Part shown: piece by piece, positions 41,962-50,561 of the stretch
How the letters are laid out: every line of letters begins with the position of its first letter
Position numbering within the stretch: the first letter of the stretch is position 1
NCBI RefSeq assembly: GCF_017104715.1
Contig: NZ_JAAGPI010000004.1
Location: 186,001-250,000 of the forward strand
Source: Burkholderia sp. Ac-20365
GTDB lineage: Bacteria; Pseudomonadota; Gammaproteobacteria; Burkholderiales; Burkholderiaceae
Direction of reading: 5' to 3'
Length of the DNA stretch: 64,000 nucleotides
Notes under the pieces: generated by a model
Databases searched by the model: none
What the model saw: only the letters and a program-made list of their open reading frames with translations
Told to the model about the DNA's origin: nothing
Translations under genes and position numbers: made by a program

Positions 41962-42357
41962 GTGAAAAAACTGGCTCTTCTGTTCGCCCTCGCGAGCGTC
42001 ACGATCTGCGCGGTGGCGGCAGCTCCGCAGCCTCAGGGTGCCGCTGACGTTCCCCTTCGGTTGACCCGCAGCATCACGCCCGGTGGCGGAGTCGACGACG
42101 CAGGGGATGTGATCGTGTTGCTCGAGCCGGGGCCTCAAGGCTGTCACTACTTCGGCGAGTTGACGAAGGCACAGGCCTCGCGCGACATGCTAAACAAACT
42201 CGTCGACATCGGCCTGAACGATGATCACGTCTGGGCGATCCGGATCTTCCGCAGGGCCTGCGCATCGACGGTCGAGCGGGTGGCATTGCAGGTTGATCTG
42301 GGTCGCCCGGCGAGGTTTGAGGTCGGCGCGGCACTTGTTGCTCACCCAGTCCGGTAA
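41962..42357 (+). CDS. Small secreted protein, unknown
   Basis: 131 residues from a GTG with GAGGGGA upstream; this start gives a signal peptide (KKLALLFALASVTICAVAAA). The mature part has VIVLLEPGPQGCHYFGEL and a second Cys near the end. Function unknown. Follows another secreted protein gene by 13 bases. Confidence 0.55.
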   Translation: MKKLALLFALASVTICAVAAAPQPQGAADVPLRLTRSITPGGGVDDAGDVIVLLEPGPQGCHYFGELTKAQASRDMLNKLVDIGLNDDHVWAIRIFRRACASTVERVALQVDLGRPARFEVGAALVAHPVR

Positions 42358-42414
42358 CGGGGTGGAACCAACTCATGGCAATTTGAAGCCGCGGCTTCTT
42401 CGGGGTGTCTGGAT

Positions 42415-42771
42415 ATGAAAATGAAAACGAAGATCGGTATGTGTTTGCTCGCAGCCCTCATGGGATCCGCATGTGAGGCGCGAGAGCTATCGTGCGCAGC
42501 GCGAATCGCGCAAGGTGCCGCAGTCACCGTCCGGGTCGATCCGGTCCGGCCCGTGACCATCGCTCTATCCCCGGGTGTCCATTTCCTGCACTCGACTACC
42601 GGTAGCGGCGATAAGCTCGTTTATTTTGGCGGGGGGACGGCTTATCCAATTTTGTACCCAACCAACAAGGGTACGTTTTACATCTGCGCTATCGAGGTGC
42701 GCCCCGGCGAGAAGGTCGACGAATACGTCGAGCTGAGAGTGCAGGATCCGCGCGCCGACGCCGAAAACTAG
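42415..42771 (+). CDS. Small secreted protein, unknown
   Basis: 118 residues. Signal peptide MKMKTKIGMCLLAALMGSACEA, possibly a degenerate lipoprotein signal since Cys 20 is near the cut. The mature domain is beta-rich (VTVRVDPVRPVTIALSPGV, VDEYVELRVQDP). No family recognised. Confidence 0.55.
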   Translation: MKMKTKIGMCLLAALMGSACEARELSCAARIAQGAAVTVRVDPVRPVTIALSPGVHFLHSTTGSGDKLVYFGGGTAYPILYPTNKGTFYICAIEVRPGEKVDEYVELRVQDPRADAEN

Positions 42772-42788
42772 CCGGATGGGACACTGGA

Positions 42789-43067
42789 ATGCACATTTAC
42801 GGCATGTTGACGATGGCGCTGCTCATGCTTGTCATCGCTTGTGAGCTACTTTTCCGTGGGGCGACAGTGCCGCGCACGGTTTCGTCGCGCGCTGTGTATC
42901 CGATGGCCGCGTTCGCGGCGGTAGGCGGCGCGGCACAGAGCCTTGGGGAATCGTTCTACGTGTATTCGAGCATGTATGCGGCGACCTTCTTCACGGCGTT
43001 TCTGGGGCCGCTGGTCTTTGCAAAGATGCACGCAAAAGCCGGGAAACGGCGGCATCTGGATAACTGA
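42789..43067 (+). CDS. Small membrane protein
   Basis: 92 residues with three hydrophobic segments (about 5-22, 38-52 and 60-80) and a basic tail. No family recognised. It lies 17 bases after a secreted protein gene. Confidence 0.5.
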   Translation: MHIYGMLTMALLMLVIACELLFRGATVPRTVSSRAVYPMAAFAAVGGAAQSLGESFYVYSSMYAATFFTAFLGPLVFAKMHAKAGKRRHLDN

Positions 43068-43123
43068 GCCGTAAGGCGCGCAGGCGACGCATCGCGCATG
43101 AGGCGCCGACGTCGGAGAACAGG

Positions 43124-43375
43124 ATGGAAAACGGCATCATGGAAGTGATCTGGCGTGAGTTTGATGATGGCGAAGAGTGGTTTGCAGGAAGGCCGCTTTG
43201 GGTCTGGGCGCGCTCGTGGAAAAGGCCCCGGCTGGTGGTAGGAAGTATCGAGGACGGATGCGAATGCGAATGGGCTTACACAACCGGCGAGAAGCTCGGC
43301 GGGGAGGCGGACTTCGAAGAGGAGTTCCCGACGCATTGCAGCGACCCATTTTCACCGCCGCCGCCGGCGGTCTGA
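43124..43375 (+). CDS. Small acidic Trp-rich protein
   Basis: 83 residues, with GGAGAACAGG before the ATG. Seven tryptophans, many acidic residues and a proline tail. It is soluble with no signal. A small acidic protein could be a DNA mimic or inhibitor, but nothing proves this. Confidence 0.45.
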   Translation: MENGIMEVIWREFDDGEEWFAGRPLWVWARSWKRPRLVVGSIEDGCECEWAYTTGEKLGGEADFEEEFPTHCSDPFSPPPPAV

Positions 43376-43402
43376 GACGACATCCTGAGGGGGAACTGAA
43401 CG

Positions 43403-43708
43403 ATGGACATGCAACGGGACATATTTGCGGAAATGCCGTTCGGCCAGATCGCATTGGCGAAATTGCAACCGTCAAATCCTAACTTTCGCCTCTATAGCGC
43501 TGGATGGCTGGAGACGGGCGGACCGCCTGAAACCTGGGACGAGATGGCGGTAACAGGCGCTGAGTTCCGCGAGGCGAAGTCCGGGCCGAACAAGGGCAAA
43601 CTGAGCGTCATGGTTCCGAACACGAAGCGCACCGTCCATGTCCATCGAAGCGAAATGGCGGCGGCCGAAAAGGCAGCGCATCGCCAGCACGCTAATCGAA
43701 TCGGATAA
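43403..43708 (+). CDS. Unknown small basic protein
   Basis: 101 residues, with a strong GAGGGGGAAC ribosome-binding site. Contains WDEMAVTGAEFREAKSGPNKGKLSVMVPNTKRTVHVHRSEM, a positively charged beta-rich region. No family recognised. Confidence 0.5.
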   Translation: MDMQRDIFAEMPFGQIALAKLQPSNPNFRLYSAGWLETGGPPETWDEMAVTGAEFREAKSGPNKGKLSVMVPNTKRTVHVHRSEMAAAEKAAHRQHANRIG

Positions 43709-43714
43709 AGCGCC

Positions 43715-44062
43715 ATGACAGCAGAACAACAGGGCCACGACGAATTCGTTTCCTTCTCGTCAGATGCGTATAACGCGGGATTTAGCATCACGCTTTACGT
43801 TGACGGCGGCATTCGTTCCAGCGCGGCTCTGGTGTCCTTAAATAAAGCGCTCGATAAGCCGTTCGGCCAAGTCCGGTTGGCCGTCCGCGCTTTAGCCTTC
43901 GCCCTGCATCAAGACGGCTACCCCGTCGAATATAGCGCGCAAGGCAAGGAGTGGCTTCCGGTCGGTGAGCCGAAATTTGATGCCCTGATGTACTACCGCC
44001 TGTTGCTCAAACCCGGGATGGCCGAGGCAGTAGTAACCGAACCAGACCCGGACGACTGCTGA
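43715..44062 (+). CDS. Unknown small protein
   Basis: 115 residues, six bases after the previous gene. Mixed alpha/beta pattern (FSITLYVDGGIRSSAALVSL, VRLAVRALAFALHQDGYPVEY) and an acidic end. No signal or membrane helix. No family recognised. Confidence 0.5.
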   Translation: MTAEQQGHDEFVSFSSDAYNAGFSITLYVDGGIRSSAALVSLNKALDKPFGQVRLAVRALAFALHQDGYPVEYSAQGKEWLPVGEPKFDALMYYRLLLKPGMAEAVVTEPDPDDC

Positions 44063-44147
44063 CAAGACGTTTAAACCAGTACCTACGCGCCGGCAAACAG
44101 CAAACGAGGAACGGTTCGAATGTGGCAAAAACTCTCTCTCCAGGCGG

Positions 44148-44315
44148 ATGCTCGTTCTTGCGGGACTCGGTTTGCTCGTAGGCCGCTTCGTTCAGGGTGA
44201 GGCGGACAGCGGGCACTTTCCCGGCGTGTTCACTTTCATCGGTATCGGGCTGGCGTGCCTCATCGTCCAGCAAGCATGGGCGGACGGCGCAAAGAAGGCG
44301 CCTGGCCGAAATTAG
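44148..44315 (+). CDS. Very small membrane protein (55 residues)
   Basis: ATG to TAG encodes 55 residues beginning MLVLAGLGLLVGRFVQGEAD, with two hydrophobic helices separated by a short polar turn. It fills an otherwise empty gap and is followed 18 bases later by the next gene. Its own ribosome-binding site is weak (AGGCGG close to the ATG). Confidence 0.4.
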   Translation: MLVLAGLGLLVGRFVQGEADSGHFPGVFTFIGIGLACLIVQQAWADGAKKAPGRN

Positions 44316-44333
44316 GACGGGAAATTGATTCGG

Positions 44334-44807
44334 ATGGGAAGGATGAAAATCAAGACTGGCAAGGTTGCGCCGTGGATCGCTAGCGTGGCCTTTGGTGCGG
44401 TTATGGGAGTGGTCCTGTTTCACGCGCCGCTGTGCCGTAAACCGTCGATGCTTCTCGACAACGCAGAGGCGCAGTATTGCGACATTCGCGGGTCCGCTGA
44501 CGTAGGCGCACGCGGTCAAGGCTACCCGGCTGACGGCGAGCGCACGGGCCTCAATCTGCGGTTAGCCGATACGAACGGGTATCAGATTCTCTTTCTGGCA
44601 GGTCAACACCAGTCCGAGGAAACGGCGCGTCGTGTGGCGACGATGCTCGGCGCGGACGGCGGCTACCTGAATGCACACGGTCAGTATGTCGGTGTAGAAG
44701 GCCAATGGTCCGTCGCGGCTGCGCATCTGGACGATGGCCCCGCTCGGGACGCAGATCCGGGGACTGTAGCGCTCCTGGTGAAGAAGCGCGGAGCCTCGCA
44801 AAATTGA
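44334..44807 (+). CDS. Membrane-anchored periplasmic protein, unknown
   Basis: 157 residues from ATG 44334; a TTG at 44325 and an ATG at 44343 are alternatives. An N-terminal helix (PWIASVAFGAVMGVVLFHAP) anchors a domain with two cysteines and NLRLADTNGYQILFLAGQHQSEETARRVATMLGADGGY. No family recognised. Confidence 0.5.
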   Translation: MGRMKIKTGKVAPWIASVAFGAVMGVVLFHAPLCRKPSMLLDNAEAQYCDIRGSADVGARGQGYPADGERTGLNLRLADTNGYQILFLAGQHQSEETARRVATMLGADGGYLNAHGQYVGVEGQWSVAAAHLDDGPARDADPGTVALLVKKRGASQN

Positions 44808-44834
44808 CAACGAAAAATAATTCGAAGGGGTGAC

Positions 44835-45125
44835 ATGACGAACAACATTACTGCGCCTACCACGTCGGCTGATTCGTTGCGTGAATTGACGGAGACAACC
44901 GAACAGTTCCTCCGTGCCTGGGTGGAGAACATGCAGAAATTCCCGACTGATACGGAGAGGGTTGAGAGCCTTCGGGATCAATGTCGAGGCGCGATTCACC
45001 TCCGGTCGTTCCTCGCCATTCACATGTTCCATGAATCGCCAGAAGTTGAGCGGGCTGAATATGACCGCCTGCGAACGCTGGTAGAGGACGCCGGACGGGC
45101 GACGCTCGCGATGCCTCAGGGCTGA
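44835..45125 (+). CDS. Unknown small helical protein
   Basis: 96 residues, with GAAGGGGTGAC before the ATG. Almost wholly helical and acidic, with SLRELTETTEQFLRAWVENM and ERAEYDRLRTLVEDAG. No signal or membrane helix. Unknown function. Confidence 0.55.
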   Translation: MTNNITAPTTSADSLRELTETTEQFLRAWVENMQKFPTDTERVESLRDQCRGAIHLRSFLAIHMFHESPEVERAEYDRLRTLVEDAGRATLAMPQG

Positions 45126-45141
45126 TACAACTGAAGCGACC

Positions 45142-45411
45142 ATGCAGCACGTCCATATCGAGATCGTTACTCCGGCATTAATGGGCCTCGTTGCCCTTCT
45201 GCGGGTGCTGATGCGGCGTCAACCGATCGGTTCCTTCGTCGTGGCTGCCTTGATGGGGATTGCCGTCACCTCATATATCGCTGGCGCAGCTGACTTCGCG
45301 AAGGCGGCGAATCTGGCGGGAGTGATTCTGGCAATCGCGTTGATCGCTTACCAGCGGAACTGGCGATCGGCCGCCGGCTCTCGCACCGACCACAGCGAGC
45401 AGAAAAGCTGA
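45142..45411 (+). CDS. Small membrane protein
   Basis: 89 residues with three hydrophobic helices (about 8-25, 31-48 and 55-73) and a polar tail. No family recognised. 16 bases after the helical gene. Confidence 0.5.
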   Translation: MQHVHIEIVTPALMGLVALLRVLMRRQPIGSFVVAALMGIAVTSYIAGAADFAKAANLAGVILAIALIAYQRNWRSAAGSRTDHSEQKS

Positions 45412-45418
45412 GCACGAC

Positions 45419-45826
45419 ATGGCACACACAGGCAAACAGGACGAAGAACGCGTTACCGTCGATCAGCTGACACAAGCACGGGCACTTTGTGGCGACAACC
45501 CGCTCCTGCAGACGGAGTTGGAAGACTTCCTGAACACGCGGCCATCGCGCGCGCAGATGTACGCGTTCATCGAGAACATGCGCGATCCTGCCCGTCGAAA
45601 GGCCGAGCTTGAGAGGCGCATCGCCCGGATTTGCGACTTTGTCGGCATCGCAGAACCGACAGGCACGGAGAAGCTGCTCGCGTTGCATATCGGCCTGCTC
45701 CAGGAGCAAAACCAGGCGCTGGACCGTCTGACCAACCGGACCGCGCAGGTCGCCGCGCAAACCGGCCAGCACCCGCCGGTCCTCGGTCCTGTACTCGCCG
45801 CTTTGCTGATCGACAGGGTGCTGTAA
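45419..45826 (+). CDS. Unknown helical protein
   Basis: 135 residues, all helical, with LQTELEDFLNTRPSRAQM and LLALHIGLLQEQNQALDRLTN giving coiled-coil potential near the end. No signal. Unknown function. Confidence 0.5.
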   Translation: MAHTGKQDEERVTVDQLTQARALCGDNPLLQTELEDFLNTRPSRAQMYAFIENMRDPARRKAELERRIARICDFVGIAEPTGTEKLLALHIGLLQEQNQALDRLTNRTAQVAAQTGQHPPVLGPVLAALLIDRVL

Positions 45827-45923
45827 TCACGCGAGTCGGGAGGCAGAGGCAGGGTGATGCACCACGGCTCTCAGGCACTTCGACGTTTCAAAGAGGTTCC
45901 ACACAAAATTGGGGAAAGCGGAA

Positions 45924-46292
45924 ATGAAGCTCGGTTCGGTACTGAAGTGGGCAAAGGGCCTTGTCGGCGACGCGGAACCAAGCGGCGTATTCAAGCTCGG
46001 CTATGGCGTAGCAGAGCCGACGACACGTATGGGGAAGTCGGCTTTCAGCGATGCCATCGTAAAGACGCTTGCCTCAATCGGGGCGCGGCCCGGTGACATT
46101 GTTGAAGTCAACGAGTTTGGTGCAGCGCGCGTGGTCGGTCGCCGTCCTCATTCGGCGAATGAGCAGCCGGACGCGTCGGAGCAAGCGATTCGGGCCGCGC
46201 TAGAAAAGATTTACGGCGAGGATGCCGCAAGTCTCGACAACGTGACCGCAGGCGCAAACATTGTGGTGTTTCGCAAGTCCACGCAAAACTGA
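45924..46292 (+). CDS. Island paralogue 1 (PGDIVEV family)
   Basis: 122 residues from ATG 45924 (GGGGAAAGCGG upstream). It shares a clear pattern with the protein at 47170: PSGV, L-x-x-G, R-x-GKS, PGDIVEV, GAARVVGRRP, SEQ and AGAN-x-VVFRK, with the same length and no gaps. Soluble with a compact beta pattern. No family recognised. The two copies bracket three membrane-protein genes. Confidence 0.6.
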   Translation: MKLGSVLKWAKGLVGDAEPSGVFKLGYGVAEPTTRMGKSAFSDAIVKTLASIGARPGDIVEVNEFGAARVVGRRPHSANEQPDASEQAIRAALEKIYGEDAASLDNVTAGANIVVFRKSTQN

Positions 46293-46312
46293 TCCGAAAA
46301 TTGGGAAAAAGA

Positions 46313-46543
46313 GTGAGCGAAAAATTCGACAAGGCCGGCTACGAGCGTCACCGCAAGGCACAAGGGCCGGAGCGCCTCGGAAGGCTCGTGGTCGGCCTGA
46401 GCGGTTTCATCTGCATTTTCATGGTGCTTATGCAGTTGATCTCTAGCGGTCTGCGCGGACCGGTCAGCTTCGGTGAATACGACATCACCTTGGCCGTCGC
46501 GGGAACAACCCTGTTGTTCATCGCGGCGTTTGTCGGTACGTGA
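46313..46543 (+). CDS. Small two-helix membrane protein
   Basis: 76 residues from a GTG with GGGAAAAAG upstream. A basic N-terminus and two hydrophobic helices (about 24-44 and 57-74). Unknown function. Confidence 0.5.
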   Translation: MSEKFDKAGYERHRKAQGPERLGRLVVGLSGFICIFMVLMQLISSGLRGPVSFGEYDITLAVAGTTLLFIAAFVGT

Positions 46544-46587
46544 CACCGCGGAAACCGCGCCGCCGAGAAAGATAAGGAACACATGGC

Positions 46588-46908
46588 ATGTACGAACACC
46601 ACACTCTGCTAAGCGTCATGGCTGACCTGGCATTCTGCTGCGCCTGGTTTCGCATCTACGAGCGGGTCGTACCGGATTCTGGCGTTCGCCGGATCGGCGG
46701 CGCGACCGGCATGCTTTTGCTTCTTGCTGGATACGTCGAGTTGAGCGCGGATATCCTCACGCGTTTGATCGCTTCTCGTAGCTTCGATGCATGGGCGATG
46801 CCGCTTGATCTGTTTGAGAAGAGTGGCGCGCTGGCGGTGGTCGTTGGCGTGGGACTACTTCTCGTGGTGAACGCCGGGCGTCGACGCTGTGCAGCAGTCG
46901 CAGGTTGA
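46588..46908 (+). CDS. Small membrane protein
   Basis: 106 residues with hydrophobic segments near 8-22, 38-60 and 78-97. AAGGA precedes the start. No family recognised. Confidence 0.5.
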   Translation: MYEHHTLLSVMADLAFCCAWFRIYERVVPDSGVRRIGGATGMLLLLAGYVELSADILTRLIASRSFDAWAMPLDLFEKSGALAVVVGVGLLLVVNAGRRRCAAVAG

Positions 46909-46946
46909 CCTTCCGCTGATTCAAGGACTGGAAATCTGGAGCGATT

Positions 46947-47156
46947 ATGGATGATTGGCTCGGATCCGAATTCGGTGCAGGGGTGATGATTGGTATGGGC
47001 ATACTGGGCGTGCCCGTGGGGCTGACCGTGGACATGCACAACAGTTGGCTGTTCGTCGCCGCTTCTGCGACTGTCGCGGCGATCGGGCTCGGCAGGTACT
47101 GGTCCCTCAGCAAAGACCGAGGAGAGCGCGCCCACGCCGGCGCTAACGTGGACTAA
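46947..47156 (+). CDS. Small two-helix membrane protein
   Basis: 69 residues with GGAG before the ATG. Two hydrophobic helices (about 10-28 and 33-50) and a polar tail. Unknown function. Confidence 0.5.
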   Translation: MDDWLGSEFGAGVMIGMGILGVPVGLTVDMHNSWLFVAASATVAAIGLGRYWSLSKDRGERAHAGANVD

Positions 47157-47169
47157 ACGGGAAACGACA

Positions 47170-47538
47170 TTGAACCGAAATTCGATACTGACGTGGGCGA
47201 GGCACCTCGTCAACGGACCCCAGCCCAGTGGCGTAATAACGCTGAGGTTCGGTATTCAGCAACCGGCTCCGCGTCTCGGAAAGTCACCGTTCGGGGGTGC
47301 GATCGAGAAGGCAGTTGCGGCATGCGCCGCGCAGCCCGGTGACATCGTCGAAGTCGATGCGCGTGGGGCGGCGCGTGTTGTGGGTCGACGCCCAAGCATT
47401 GCCGGTGAGGCGGTCGACATGTCCGAGCAAAGCATGCGTGCGCGTCTCAAAGCAGTGTATGGCGACGAGGTATCGCAGGTGGTTGATGTGGCGGCCGGCG
47501 CGAATGTGGTCGTATTCCGCAAGCGCGAACCCGGGTAG
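47170..47538 (+). CDS. Island paralogue 2 (PGDIVEV family, TTG start)
   Basis: 122 residues from a TTG at 47170; this start aligns exactly with the start of the paralogue at 45924. Same blocks: PSGV, R-x-GKS, PGDIVEV, GAARVVGRRP and AGANVVVFRK. The duplication probably included flanking sequence or arose by capture of a second copy. Function unknown. Confidence 0.6.
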   Translation: MNRNSILTWARHLVNGPQPSGVITLRFGIQQPAPRLGKSPFGGAIEKAVAACAAQPGDIVEVDARGAARVVGRRPSIAGEAVDMSEQSMRARLKAVYGDEVSQVVDVAAGANVVVFRKREPG

Positions 47539-47775
47539 GAAGAAGGGCGTTAGCGTGTATGCCCGATGTGAACGTACGGCGCGCAGGATGGCGGACCGAA
47601 GAGAGCGTTTCGGAGAACCGCTACCTTCGTTACAGCGCAACGGGATGAGAGGCCATCGGGGCATTGAACCGTCAAGCGGCTTTGATACACACTGTGCGCG
47701 CCATGTATCGATAGTGCTCTGGAGCGCGGATCAATGCCTGTTTTTTCGCAGTTTGCAAGTACAACGAGGTGTCAG

Positions 47776-47961
47776 ATGTCCAGGGGTATTTTCGCGAAGA
47801 TGGTGAGCGTTCCGTCGCTTCGACCGCTTGACGAGGCAGACTCGGCCAGAATGAGCGCATATCTGCAGCAAGTGCGCGATGACGTCGTGCCGGTGATCGT
47901 GAAGCAAGTAATCGAACGTGAAAAGCGCGCGGTGGAAGCCCGTAAGCTGTTTCTTCGTTGA
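47776..47961 (+). CDS. Very small unknown protein
   Basis: 61 residues from ATG 47776 (GAGGTGTC upstream). A mainly helical chain with LQQVRDDVVPVIVKQVIEREKRAVEARKLFLR at the end. The 237 bases before it hold no supported gene. Confidence 0.4.
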   Translation: MSRGIFAKMVSVPSLRPLDEADSARMSAYLQQVRDDVVPVIVKQVIEREKRAVEARKLFLR

Positions 47962-47984
47962 ACGTCGGCGAATTTGGGAATCAC

Positions 47985-48509
47985 ATGTTCGGCGTTTGTG
48001 ACTGGTCCTGCATGGCCTCGTACTTCCTGTCACTCACGGGTCGCGAAATGCTTGCGCTATACGTCGCGTTGCCGATGACGTTGACCTTCTGCCACGAAGG
48101 GGGGCACTACTGCGCGGCGAGGCTGTGCGGTATCGACAGTAAAGAATTCGCGCTAGGGAAGGGGCCGGCCTTTCTGCGAGTGCGCGTCATCGCTGGTTGT
48201 ACGCTCGCGCTACGTATGTTCCCTTTCGGCGGTCGTGTCACCTACGACGACCGCTATTGGGATTTGAACTACGCGAGTCGTGCGTTCTTGAGTGCTGCGG
48301 GTTGGTTGGCGGATGTGGCCCTTGCGGTCATCGTCGTTTCGGTGGTTCACCTTCTGGGCGCGGCAGGGCCAGTCGCTACTTTCTTGTGCTGGCTTGTTGG
48401 CATCCGGGTCGCATGCAACCTTCTTCCCGTTACAGACGATGGACGAAAGACGATTCGGTATCTCTGGCTCGCAGCAACCGACCGCAAAGTTAGGGCGCGA
48501 CGTACTTAA
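47985..48509 (+). CDS. Minimal M50-like (site-2 protease) membrane metalloprotease
   Basis: 174 residues from ATG 47985 (GGGA upstream). A first membrane helix leads to H37-E38-G-G-H41, an HExxH zinc motif, followed by AARLCGIDSKEFALGKGPAF and RMFPFGGRVTYDD, as in M50 proteases. The late N-L-L-P-x-x-D-D-G stretch fits the third zinc ligand and conserved Asn-Asp-Gly region. It lacks a PDZ domain and is short. Such enzymes cut membrane proteins such as anti-sigma factors. It ends the + strand island. Confidence 0.65.
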   Translation: MFGVCDWSCMASYFLSLTGREMLALYVALPMTLTFCHEGGHYCAARLCGIDSKEFALGKGPAFLRVRVIAGCTLALRMFPFGGRVTYDDRYWDLNYASRAFLSAAGWLADVALAVIVVSVVHLLGAAGPVATFLCWLVGIRVACNLLPVTDDGRKTIRYLWLAATDRKVRARRT

Positions 48510-48734
48510 GCAGTCGAGAAAAGTCCGCAAACGGCAATGCTTGGGAAGGTGTTTCAGGCCGACGACCTAGAGATCGTCGCCGAGAGTCACTACAACTCGA
48601 TGACGCAGTAAAAGAAAAAGGCCGGCGACGCTGGTCCATCTCGATCTCGTGCGACTGAAGCAAGGTGGGCGGCGTCTGGTGCGCCGGTATCCGCTGCAGA
48701 TGCCCGTCGACACCCGCAGCAGATGATCCCAGCG
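48510..48734. other. Convergent gap
   Basis: About 225 bases between the M50-like gene and a - strand operon. No supported gene, and no clear terminator was recognised. Confidence 0.3.
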
Positions 48735-49244
48735 TCACGGGACAGGAAAATGCAAGACAGGCCCGAGAGTAAGCTGGTATTTCCCCTCAAGACTTCCGCC
48801 AATACCATTGCCGATACCGGTAATCGTCCGGCCCACCCCATCGCAAACAACGTCATCCAACCAGAACTGGTTTCGAGGGTTGGGTGGATTGATAGGGGAA
48901 GGCGTACCGTCGTAAGCCAGGATGGCGAAACTGACGTTGTCGTCGGACTGGATGATCGTCGGGCCGATCAGTGCAATTTCCACACCCGTACCACCGTCCT
49001 TGGACCATACGTTCCCGACAAAGTGATTCGGCTGTACCATGAAATTGTGTCCGACTCGGATAATCCTTCCAGGAAGAAAATTCAGGGTCCCGTTAAGGGG
49101 ATCTGTGTCAATCCCAGAAGTTGTGTTCAGCCCTTCCAACTTACACGAAACGATGACATTGATTACCTGCCCAAATGGTTTCGGCGGGACGTAAAACTTG
49201 TTTGCAGTCTCCAGGGACTGCTCGAGGAATTCGCAAGTTGACAT
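48735..49244 (-). CDS. Beta-rich unknown protein
   Basis: 169 residues with a strong GAAGGAGGCGAC ribosome-binding site. Mostly short strands and turns (GQVINVIVSCKLEGLN, RVGHNFMVQPNHFVGN, VEIALIGPTII) without a signal peptide or membrane helix. Second gene of the operon under the 40-base element copy at 50094. It may weakly resemble the small beta protein at 36240. Function unknown. Confidence 0.5.
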   Translation of the reverse strand: MSTCEFLEQSLETANKFYVPPKPFGQVINVIVSCKLEGLNTTSGIDTDPLNGTLNFLPGRIIRVGHNFMVQPNHFVGNVWSKDGGTGVEIALIGPTIIQSDDNVSFAILAYDGTPSPINPPNPRNQFWLDDVVCDGVGRTITGIGNGIGGSLEGKYQLTLGPVLHFPVP

Positions 49245-49254
49245 GTCGCCTCCT

Positions 49255-49956
49255 TCATTGTGGCAAGCAAAGCTTGCAATGCAGTTCGCGTCTTCGTCTA
49301 TTTATCGCACCCATCCTGGCGGTGAGGCGCGTTCGGAGTTCTCCAGTCGCGGACTCGAGTGCAGCAGAGGTATCTAAAAGGTCCTGACAGAGTGCTTCGC
49401 ATTCATGGTCGCTAGATGAAAATACGGCGCCCATCGCGTCAATATCCTCGGGGGAGGGCGGAGTCACTTGCCTTTTCGCGGACCCTCCCGATGCGCGTTC
49501 GATGACCTTGCCGGCCACCTCGAGCACTTCGACCCGGACTTTTTCTTGGGTAATGCTGCTCGCAACGAGGGCTAGTTCTGACGCAATCGGATATACCCAG
49601 GGCGGTGGTCCCGGCCAAGGCCATCCGGGGTATTTTGTCCCGCAATCGTCAATGAACTGTGCGATGGCAGAGTCGATGGCTTTCGACAGTTCGGCCTTTG
49701 CCGTTCCGTCAGCCATCTTGGCCGTCACTTCCCGAAGGCTTATCACCGCGACGACCGACCGGACCGCATACCGCCAAGGGCTCGGATTTGGCTCCGCGCC
49801 CGGTCCCCGCCGGGTCATGCCCGCGGCTGAATCATCGGGGCTGTGGTGCGTGACAGGCGATGATCCTCTCTCGCTGCCGAGGAACGGGTTGTGAAGTAAC
49901 GCAGCCATTAACTCGTCCCATGACCCCAGGTACGGGGGCAACCAAGGATTGCTCAT
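49255..49956 (-). CDS. Unknown protein, first gene of the operon under the shared element
   Basis: 233 residues from ATG 49956, preceded by a near-perfect AAGGAGGT; an upstream extension of the frame is not coding-like. It opens MSNPWLPPYLGSWDELMAAL and has KYPGWPWPGPPPWVYPIASELALVASSI, then helical stretches with paired Cys at the end (CKLCLPQ). No family recognised. The predicted promoter lies about 140 bases upstream, leaving a leader of over 100 bases. Confidence 0.5.
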   Translation of the reverse strand: MSNPWLPPYLGSWDELMAALLHNPFLGSERGSSPVTHHSPDDSAAGMTRRGPGAEPNPSPWRYAVRSVVAVISLREVTAKMADGTAKAELSKAIDSAIAQFIDDCGTKYPGWPWPGPPPWVYPIASELALVASSITQEKVRVEVLEVAGKVIERASGGSAKRQVTPPSPEDIDAMGAVFSSSDHECEALCQDLLDTSAALESATGELRTRLTARMGAINRRRRELHCKLCLPQ

Positions 49957-50561
49957 CGCTACCTCCTTTCGCGCTTTGTTCACCGGCCTACGATGTGAAA
50001 AGTCCCCGACAAATGAAACTTTGAGAGGGATTGGTTTGCGCGGAGAAACGCGCGCCGCAATGCAATTGAAGTTTGGCGCCGCACTCGATGCATAAAACGA
50101 TAGGCAACACCACGATGAAAGCAAGGCGTTTTTAGGCTTAGCCTGATTTGACAGAACCTGAGTAGCAGCGACGGCGCGGGCGTATGCAAAACCATGCGGC
50201 GGAAACAATAACAGCCCCCCACGATCACCAATGGTGGCAGTACTCATGCCGTGGAAAGCACTTCGCTCGGCAGGGTTCACGAAGTCTCATAGTAGGTGAC
50301 GTTCTCATTTGCTACGGGCCCAAGTACGTAGGTTGCTCAAACACGAGATACCTGTCGGCGAGTCTGACATATCGAGTGCATACACGGCGAAAATGTATGA
50401 TGCGATTGCAGAAAGCCTGATCGGGTTAGGGGTACAGAAGGCGGACGTCGTGTCGCCTTGTCTTGCGAGTCGAACGCGGCGGGATGACTACTTTCCTCAA
50501 AAAACACCATATGGAATTAATCAGAGAATAATTTTCGGTACAGTCCGAAAACGAGCGCGAA
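49957..50561. other. Gap with the shared promoter-like element
   Basis: About 600 bases. Apart from the element at 50094-50133 no gene is supported. Short + strand frames near 50309-50560 have some coding look and may be remnants joined to the next entry by frameshift. Confidence 0.35.
50094..50133 (-). promoter_or_regulatory. Shared 40-base promoter-like element, copy 2
   Basis: On the - strand: TTGCTT, a 16-base spacer and TATCGT, the same spacing as at 36769-36808. 34 of 40 positions match. It drives the operon 49956-48735. Confidence 0.65.
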
